Shown in pieces: positions 56,460 to 64,000 of a stretch of DNA of 64,000 nucleotides; position 1 is the first letter of the stretch; the number at the start of each line of letters is the position of its first letter. Under the pieces are notes generated by a model, which saw only the letters and a program-made list of their open reading frames with translations, had not been told where the DNA came from and did no database searches. The translations under genes and the position numbers were made by a program. Source of the DNA: Calliphora vicina (Eukaryota; Arthropoda; Insecta; Diptera; Calliphoridae); NCBI RefSeq assembly GCF_958450345.1, contig NC_088784.1, positions 61,861,247-61,925,246 of the forward strand, given 5' to 3'.

Positions 56460-58060
56460 AAAATTTGCAGCCGCAGCATTTAAACCTAATTAAAACATCT
56501 TACAGTTTTTCTTAGAAATCTACAGGTAAAATTATACACACATGTGTGGAAAATAATCCAAAACAGGAATTTTCTTTTAAAATTTTCAAGATTAAATCGC
56601 AGAAAATGTTAAAATATAAATTCTAAAGGGATATTTGTATACAATTCCGAACATATTTCGTATTTTTATGAGTTAATAATTTTCAAAACACCTGTAAATT
56701 TTAAATTTTGTACTCACGATATTAAAGATTTATTGATTACTACACCATTTTCACTGAAATTGAGAACATTATACATGATATTGAGAAAATTCCAAATTAA
56801 ATTGAGAATTTCCATTTTAAATTGAGACTATTCCAACTGAAATTGAGAATTTCAACTTTAAATTGAGAATTTCCATTTTAAATTGAGAAAATTCCAATTG
56901 AAATTAAGAATTTCCATTTTAAATTGAGAATTTCAATATGAAATTGAGAATTTGAATACAAAATTGAGAAAATTGTAAATGAAATTGTGAAAATTGTCAT
57001 CTATCAAGAACTCTTTTGATCCATTCATTTGCACTTTCGGCTGTGAACGAACCACTGCGATTTTACGTTCTGAGTCTGGATAGGAAAATAGGTATATACG
57101 ATTTTGTAACATAAATTATTACGGTTGATTTTTAAATTTACCTTCAATTTCACCTCTACAATTTTATCTAACTGAAGTTACAAATTTTTCGAGGAAAATG
57201 TTACGATAGGGAACTCTCAATTATATTTTAAATCCCTTTTTATTTGAACGAACAATAAAATGTTAACTTCTAATTTCTCATCACATTTGTTAAAAGAATG
57301 CTTGGCCAAAATAAATGGCAGGAGATTGAATACTATGCATGTTTCTAATGTTTCCATATTCTTATGGAATTAATTGATTTTTTTTTTAATTTAAAATAAT
57401 TTATATAATGTTTCTCTATTTTATTTAGAATTTTCTCAATTCCATTTGGAATTTCTCAATTTCATTTAGAATTTTCTTAATTTAATATTGAAATTTCTCG
57501 ATTTAATATTGAAATTCTCAATACTAAATGGAATTTTCTCAATTTCATACTGAAATTCTCAATTTCAATCGTAATTTTCTCAATTTAAAATTGATATTCT
57601 CAATATCAATTGGAATATTCTCAATTTAAAATGAAATTCTCAATTTAAAATGGAAATTCTCAATTTCATTTGGAATTTTCTCAATTTAAAATGGAAATTC
57701 TCAATTTCAATTAGAATTTTCTCAAATTTCATTTGGAATTTTCTCAATATCATGTATAATGTTCTCAATTTCAATGAAAAATGGTGTAGTAATCAATAAA
57801 TCTTTAATATCGTGAGTAAAAAATTTACAGGTGTTTTGAAAATTATTAACTCATAAAACTACGAAATATGTATGTTCGGAATTGTATAAAAATATCCTTT
57901 TAAAATTTATATTTTAACATTTATCTGCGATTTAATCTTGAAAAATTTAAAAGAAAATTTGGATTATTTTCTACACATGTGTGCATAATTTTACCTGTAT
58001 ATTCCTAAGAAAAACTGAAAGATGTTTTAATTAGGTTTAAGTGCTGCGGCTGCTAATTTT
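56460..58060. mobile_element. Foldback-like element, copy 2, with ~500-bp inverted arms
   Basis: The outer 290-300 bp of each arm is unique sequence and inverted: GCAGCCGCAGCATTTAAACC (left, 56467) pairs with the right end at 58035-58052, and TTTTATGAGTTAATAATTTT with its complement near 57850. Inside come arrays of ~20-bp units (AAATTGAGAATTTCCATTTT and its complement). The centre (about 57000-57370) holds a trace of the same transposase as copy 1, on the minus strand. Total 1.6 kb. No target duplication was found. Confidence 0.75.
57000..57070 (-). pseudogene. Transposase trace in foldback-like copy 2
   Basis: Minus strand reads GSFTAESANEWIKRVLDR, matching the LSFTVESANDELIARV patch of copy 1. 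Conservation of the protein pattern across changed DNA marks a former coding region. Confidence 0.5.
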
Positions 58061-58064
58061 GTAT

Positions 58065-58575
58065 CAGAAATATGAGAGATCACAGATCGAGCTCCTTTTC
58101 TTGATTAGACGCTTATTGGCCAAGTTATTAGCGAATTTAGATATTTTGAGTTTTTATATAAAAAATCTATTTTTGGTCATAAATATGAGTGATCACAGAT
58201 TGATCTCATTTTCTTGATTAAACGCTTATTGGTCAAGTTATTAGCGAATTTAGATTTTTTGAGTTTTTATATAAAAAATCGATTTTTGTTCAGAATTATG
58301 AGTGATCACAGATCGAGGTTTTTTTCTTGCTTAAACGCTTATTGGCCAAGTTATTAGCAAATTTAGATATTTTGATTTTTTGTTAGAAATATAGGTGATC
58401 ACTGATCGAGCTCCTTTTCTTGATTAAACGCTTATTGGCCAAGTTATTATCGAATTTAGATATTTTGATTTTTTATATAAAAAATCGAGTTTCGGTCAAA
58501 AATATGAGTGATCACAGAGCGTGCTCCTTTTCTTGATTAAACGCTTATTGGCCAAGTTATTAGCGAATTTAGAAT
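58065..58575 (+). repeat. ~111-bp tandem repeat, five copies
   Basis: Units share ATATGAGTGATCACAGATCG, then TTCTTGATTAAACGCTTATT and GGCCAAGTTATTAGCGAATT. Copies start near 58068, 58186, 58296, 58386 and 58500; the third is shortened. It directly abuts the right end of the foldback-like element. Confidence 0.85.
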
Positions 58576-58651
58576 GTAGACAACACTGAAATACATACTT
58601 TTAATTAGATTTTTAAAGTTTATGGGATCCCCTTTTATAATTTTAGTTTTA

Positions 58652-61035
58652 TCTTTATATATAAAAGAGTAACGTTACTGACTGACTGACTGATTCATCA
58701 TCGCACAGCCCAAACGGCTGAAGCTAGAATCACGAAATTTTAACTGTGGGTTCTTCCCTACCCAAAACGATCCGATAAGAAGGGAAATTCGAAAGTTTAG
58801 GGGGTAAAAAAGGGTAAAAACGGGTAAATTCGGTAACCTTATATCTTCAAAACTAATAAAGATACAAAAAAACTTAAAATTGCATGTTACTCTATTTAAA
58901 AATTAAGCTGACAGGTGTTTCGTACTTTTTCGAAATTCGAAACATTTAAACGGGTAAAAACTGTATTTTGGTACTTTTTTGCACCCTATGTATCTTTTAA
59001 ACCAATTAACATAGAAACAAATTTTAAATCGTATTCTTTAATTATCAAAAAATAAAAAATATAAGTTTGGTACTTTTTGGAAATTCGAACCCTTAAGGGA
59101 TAAAATTTGGGTTTATTTTTGGTACTTTTTCATAAAATATGTTTTTCTATAATTTAACATAGACATACGAATATTTTATTATGAGCTCCCACCACGTTAC
59201 AGAAATTTATTTGAATAAAATTGTACCACCTCAATGGGGATAAAAAAGGTACCAAAAAGGGGATAAAATCGAGAAAATATATTTTATTTGAAATTATTAA
59301 GCCAATTTTGATAATTTTTTTAACATTGGTTCCTGGATTCATACAAAAATTAACTAACAGGGTGTTATTTGGAACTCGAGTGCCAAGGTGTATATTGAGC
59401 CAAATCCGGGTAAACAGTTTGGTACTTTTTTTTCATGGGCACATTAACACAAATTTTAATATTTTGAGACATGTCTGTAGCATAAACAATTTTGGCAAAA
59501 TGGAATATTTTTAAAGTTCGAAGTCTCCTAATGGTACTTTTTTAATATTTTAAATTATTTCACTTATCGACATTAAAGTTAGCTGATTTGTATCTGAGTG
59601 AAGTTTGTGTTAGGCATAGGGTACAATATTTAGGTACCAAAATGTGAGAACTGAACTATAGGTACTTTTTTATTCATCTAATGGTACTTTTTGAATTTTA
59701 TATGACAATGAACTTAGAAACATGAAATTAAGCATATATGGTCCTAAGTGAGTATGAATTTTAGGGGTAGACTTTTTGGTACTTTTTCTTTAATCGAATG
59801 GTACTTTTTGTAATTTCTTCACCAATGAACCTAGAAACATGAAATAAAGCTTACATGGGCCCGAGTGTGTGGGAATCCACACGTGGCTGCTTTTTGGTAC
59901 TTTTTCTATATTATAATGGTACTTTTGAATTTGCTATAATAATGGACCTAGAAACATGAAATTAAGCGTATATGGTCCTATGTGAGTGAAAATTCAAGCG
60001 GATGGTACTTTTTCTTTATTATAATGGTACTTTTTTTTAATTTTGTATAACAACGGACTTAGAAACATGAAATTAAGCATACACGGTCCTAAGTCAGTGA
60101 GAATTCTAGGGGGAAACTTTTTGGTACTTTTTCTCTATTCGAATGGTACTTTTTTTAATTTCTTCACCAATGAACCTAGAAACATGAAGTAAAGTTTATA
60201 TGAACCGGAGTGAGTGGGAATCAACAAGTGCCTGATTTTTGGTACTTTTTATATATTGTAGCTGTACTTTTTGAATTTTCTGTAATAATGGACATAAAAA
60301 TATGAAATTAATCGTATATGTTCTAAAGTGAGTGAGAATTCTAGGGGGATACTTTTTGGTACTTTTTCTTTATTGTAATGGTACTTTTTTGAATTTTCTA
60401 TAACAATGAACTTAGAAACATGATATTAAGCATATATGGTCCTAAGTGAGTGAAAATTCAAGGAATAGACTTTTTGGTACTTTTTCTTTATTCGAATGGT
60501 ACTTTTTGTAATTTCTTCACCAATTAACCTAAAACCATGAAATTAAGCTTATATGGCAGTGAGTGGGAAACCACAAGTGGGGGCTTTTTGGTACTTTTTA
60601 TATATTCTAATTGTACTTTTGTGAATTTACTATAATAATGGACCTAGTGTTTCCAAAAAACCGAAGAATTTCAAAACCGCGGTTTCGTTGATAATATAGG
60701 AAAGGCTATACAAATTTAAAACTCAAACTTGACGGGTTATGGTTTAGTGAATGCGAATTCAAAAGTGATAATCAATGGTACTATTTGTTTATTGCAATGG
60801 TACTTTTTGAATATTTTATAATAATAAACCTAAAAATTTAAAATTAGGCACACATGATTCTGAATGAATTTGAATTCACGAAATGTGACTTTAGTGGTAA
60901 CTTTCTTTTGCATTTTCCATAATAATGGACCCAGAAATATGAAATTAGACATTTACAATTAGATTCACAAAGGAAGACTTAATAGTACTATTTCATTCTT
61001 CTAATTGGGGTGGCGAAGCGCACCGGGTCAGCTAG
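58652..61035 (+). mobile_element. Helitron, 2.4 kb, with internal tandem repeats
   Basis: Starts A|TCTTTATATATAAAAGAGTA, then GTTACTGACTGACTGACTGA and AACGGCTGAAGCTAGAATC. Ends GAAGCGCACCGGGTCAGCTAG|T with a GC-rich potential hairpin before CTAG. No Rep/helicase gene. Its middle and right parts are a long tandem array (see separate entry). Confidence 0.85.
59630..60960 (+). repeat. Tandem array of ~130-150-bp units inside the Helitron
   Basis: About nine diverged units, each with CCTAGAAACATGAAATTAAG, ATATGGTCCTAAGTGAGTG and two TGGTACTTTTT words. Two alternating subtypes are visible: one with TTTCTTCACCAATGAACC, one with CTATAATAATGGACC. Confidence 0.8.
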
Positions 61036-61445
61036 TATTTTTATAAATCAGTTAATAATAAAAGAATTTCACGTTCAAGCATGTAAAACACAGGTTTGTA
61101 TTGTAAAATTTTATATTTCTCTCATGAAATTCGAAATCGCTAATATGAACAATTTCACTTCCGATTTTAGATAAATCGAAAAAAGTGGGCGTGGTCAATT
61201 TTTCCTTCAGTAAAAAGATAAATTGGATTACTACGAACATTTAAACAAAAAATTAGGCAGATCGGTGTAGCCGTTTTCCGATTTTAGATAAATCAAAAAA
61301 AGTGGGCGTGGCCAATTTTTCATTCCGTAAAAACCTAAGTTGCACTATGACCAACATTTAAAAAAAAAAAAATTGTCTAATCGGTCCGGCCGTTCTCAAC
61401 TGATGCAATTACCAACGAACGACATTTGATTTTTATTTATATAGA
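61036..61445 (-). mobile_element. Helitron 5'-end fragment, minus strand
   Basis: Read on the minus strand it starts TCTATATAAATAAAAATCAA and continues AGAACGGCCGGACCGATTAG, a Helitron head. Two copies of AAAGTGGGCGTGGYCAATTT lie in direct repeat (about 61184 and 61300). The fragment is cut where the 58652-61035 Helitron ends. Confidence 0.6.
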
Positions 61446-61491
61446 TATATGTATGTACGTCATACATAAAAAACAAATTCCGTACGCCCAT

Positions 61492-62430
61492 CTTCTTTAT
61501 ATATAGAGTAACTTCGGGTATTGTGGACTATGCGTCTAATGTGGACCAGTGTCTTTTTTCAGAAACTATTGAAGGTATGATAAAACTGATTTGTCGTACA
61601 TTTTACAATTTGTTTGAAACAACAATTACACATTTGCTTTCATGAGTTATTGATATGTTGACTTTTTATTCTTGCATTGAAATTAATGCGACAGCTCAAC
61701 ATTTTTTTCGGCTCAAGTAAGAAACAAAATTTGGTACAGTTACTTGGTAGAATTTAATGTTTGGTTGTTTTATATAGTTAAAGTGGAAACGTAGTTTTGC
61801 ATATATTTGGTAAGAATTTAAGCACATTTAGATTATTAGGTAAAAATAACTTTTTACCACTGTAACCCAAGTTCGTGTAATGTGGACCACTTGAATTACT
61901 TGATTATGTACTACTGGTCCATATTACCCGACAATAACTATGTACTTTGTAAGCAATCTATCTAAGCCACGAACGCGACTTTTTAGTTTGTATTAATAAA
62001 AATATATTGAAATTAAATTGTTTAATCATTCATGATTAGCTGGTTCATGAATTTTATGTATTAAATACTAGTCCACATTAGCCTCATATAGTGGTCCATA
62101 TTACCCTCCAATTTTTTTAATGCTGATTTTTGGGTTCCTTACAATATTTTCACATAAATTTTTTATCCTTTAACGGAAAAAATATTCAACTGCAAAAACC
62201 ATTAGAGAATACATTAGCTAATTTATTGCTTCACAACTCTTTTAATATCCATATATATTGTGGCCAAAATTTAGAAAAAACAAAACGGTAGTCCACATTA
62301 CCCGAAGTTACTCTATATAATTCTTCTGTACGTGTGTTAGTAACTGAACTCCTCCTCAACGGCTGGGCCGATTTTTGTGTGTGTGTTTGAGTGGTTTCCT
62401 GGATGGTTTAGATTCACAATTGACCTATAT
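61492..62430 (+). mobile_element. Helitron 5' end split by an insertion
   Basis: Joining the sequence left of 61504 to that right of 62315 gives a Helitron head TCTTTATATAATTCTTCTGT followed by GGCTGGGCCGATTTTTGTG. The rest of this Helitron fades out after about 62430. Confidence 0.55.
61506..62313. mobile_element. 808-bp inverted-repeat element with TGTGGAC motifs
   Basis: Ends GAGTAACTTCGGGTATTGTG and its near-perfect inverse CACATTACCCGAAGTTACTC, flanked by TA. Inside, GTAATGTGGACCA-like words occur about six times in both orientations, near the ends and in the middle. No coding capacity. TA flanks suggest a Tc1/mariner-type non-autonomous element. Confidence 0.75.
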
Positions 62431-63021
62431 ACACTAAGGGAAAAAAGTGCTAAAATCAAGATTTTAGTCCAAAATCAAAGCATTTCAATCTTAATAGTAT
62501 GTTAAATGCGAAAATTCTTAATTCAAGAATAAAATCTTATTGTTTTACTATTGCTTATTTTAAGATCGTATTTAAGATTGTGTTCTTATTTACAATCTTA
62601 AATTAAGAATACCTTTTGCAAAATTTAAGAATGTAATCTTAACGAAGTTCTTGATTTGAGATCGGTTTTAAGAACATAGTCTTTTTAAAAATCTTAATTT
62701 AAGATTGTATTCTTAAATTGTTAAGAATGTAATCTTAATATTTCGACATTCTAACTTAATTTGTTTAAAATGTATTATATTTTTATTTCTATTTAATGTA
62801 TTGTATTTACATACATACTTAAAATTATATCAACTTTGGTCTTACATATGTTCTTCCATTATTGATTGGATATAAATGTAAAGGAAGGCTAACAAAATCA
62901 GAAATTTTAATAATATAAATTTTACTAAGTAAAGAACCAACCGACTTCATACGATTAGAAGTGTTTATAGATCTCTTTTAAGGATTGCGTTGCAAATAAC
63001 ATAAACTTCTTCGTTTTGAAT
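62430..63021. repeat. Self-complementary AATCTTAA/TTAAGATT-rich tract
   Basis: From about 62440 to 62750 words such as AATTTAAGAATGTAATCTTA and their complements recur, so the strand can fold on itself many ways. The remainder to 63021 is AT-rich with nothing recognised. Confidence 0.45.
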
Positions 63022-64000
63022 AGGGTATTCATTCGACTAATGATCGTTCGATTAATCGAATAATTTCTTACGAATAATTATTCGAACAATTTAAAAATGG
63101 CCATTTTCGAATAACGAATAATTCGAACAATTTTATGTAGAATAATCGAATAAAACGAATAAATGTTCGTATATATTTAAATTTATTAAATTGCTTAAAA
63201 TTTTTAATAATTTAAAATTTAAACAAGTAAAAATGATTAAAAAAAATTGTATTGTTTCTGAAATTCGACAAATAACTAAAGACAAAGGGACTTTCGATCA
63301 TTGTAGATGAGTGTTCCGAAAATTTTTCATAATTTAAGATTTAAATAAGTAGAAATGATTAAAAAAAATTGTATTGTTTCTGAAATTCGACAAATAACTA
63401 AAGACAAATAGACTTTCGATCATTGTAGATGAGTGTTCCGATAGCTCCTTCTATAAATATTACTGCAAGAAGTTACAATTCTGAAAACAAATTTTTCAAA
63501 ATTTTTAACTTAGGACTTGAACCAATGAAAATAAAAGGTACGGAATAAAATATTTGTTATTTAGCTGGCGAAATATTAGAATAATCGCAATTAATAATCA
63601 AAATATTAACTTACATTAAAGTGGAGTGGACAATGATATCAAACTTTGGACAGATTCCCTTTATTGTGTAATTCCCCAAGACAACTTTATTAAGCAAAGA
63701 TTCGGCAACGTTGATAGAGCTTGATGTATAATACAATTTGTTATAAATAATTTAGAAATAGTGAATAATTAATTAATTAATTAAAGAATTAGTTACTCAA
63801 TTTAAAACCCGAATTAATGAACGACATAAGAAAGTTGTTAATACGTTTATGTTGTATTTGAATTAAGGATCATGTCCAACTAGCTCAAATTTTTTAAAGC
63901 ATAGATCCAAAACGGAAACTAATGGTTTTGCTAGTCAATTGTTTTGTAGATTGTTCGGGAGTTAATCTGATCAGAATATTTCTGTTGAAAAGTTAATGAT
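63022..64000 (+). mobile_element. hAT element copy 2 (inverted to copy 1, internally deleted, runs off window)
   Basis: Begins AGGGTATTCATTCGACTAAT, matching the right end of copy 1 in reverse. It carries the same transposase gene on the plus strand, but at about 63627 sequence jumps from AAAGTGGAGT to GGACAATGATATC, skipping roughly 300 bp present in copy 1. Also contains a ~120-bp tandem duplication at 63205-63440. Confidence 0.7.
63205..63440 (+). repeat. ~120-bp tandem duplication in hAT copy 2
   Basis: TTGTATTGTTTCTGAAATTC to CATTGTAGATGAGTGTTCCG occurs twice in a row with few differences (for example AAAGGGAC against AAATAGAC). Copy 1 has it once (complement near 51350-51430). Confidence 0.8.

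Noticed and set aside
59154..59514. Overlapping ORFs in both strands
   Set aside because: Inside a Helitron, no motifs, frame broken in neighbouring units.

Overview
The window is AT-rich nuclear DNA from a higher dipteran (a calyptrate or blowfly-like fly is my guess; the species cannot be read from the sequence). The case for a fly is the short GT-AG introns, a matrix metalloproteinase matching Drosophila Mmp1, and the mobile elements: copia- and gypsy-type LTR elements, mariner/Tc1, hAT, Helitron and foldback-like repeats. No bacterial genes, rRNA, tRNA or CRISPR array were seen. Layout 1-12.3 kb: 3' part of Mmp1 (+ strand). It has three exons at the window start, a ~10.2 kb intron holding a ~30-bp minisatellite and several inverted repeats, and a distant last exon encoding a hydrophobic GPI-type tail. 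Two candidate alternative C-termini lie inside the big intron. Layout 13-20 kb: a transposon graveyard. A foldback-like element carries transposase remnants and a defective mariner inserted at TA. Next to it are a 340-bp palindrome, a LINE reverse-transcriptase fragment, a Tc1-like pseudogene and a MITE. Layout 21-32 kb: the gene-dense part. An uncharacterised 1059-aa RNA-binding protein has six exons on the minus strand. It is followed by a THAP-domain ORF, a 218-aa membrane protein (three exons) and an RBM28/Nop4-type nucleolar RNA-binding protein (three exons, 663 aa) with a CACGTG E-box about 100 bp upstream. Layout 32.4-42.9 kb: a minus-strand Ty3/gypsy element. It has 815-817 bp LTRs that are nearly identical, the 4-bp duplication CATT, a tRNA-Lys-like primer site, gag and pol. 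A copia-type element sits inside its pol gene, flanked by the 5-bp duplication GTTCT. Layout 43-64 kb: nested and tandem repeats. One hAT lies inside another, both with exact 8-bp target duplications and a shared right end. There are inverted arrays, delimited Helitrons (A|TC...CTAG|T), a Helitron helicase fragment, two inverted copies of another hAT, a second foldback-like element with long arms, and an 808-bp inverted-repeat element inserted in a Helitron 5' end. One small three-exon minus-strand gene (147 aa, function unknown) survives at 55.6-56.2 kb. Host genes in the window are thus the Mmp1 tail, the RNA-binding gene, the THAP ORF, the membrane protein, the RBM28 homologue and the 147-aa gene; almost everything else recognisable is mobile DNA or its decay. 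I found no multi-gene system of a new kind. The most informative features are the datable nesting of elements, the foldback-like family, and the uncharacterised RNA-binding and 147-aa proteins.
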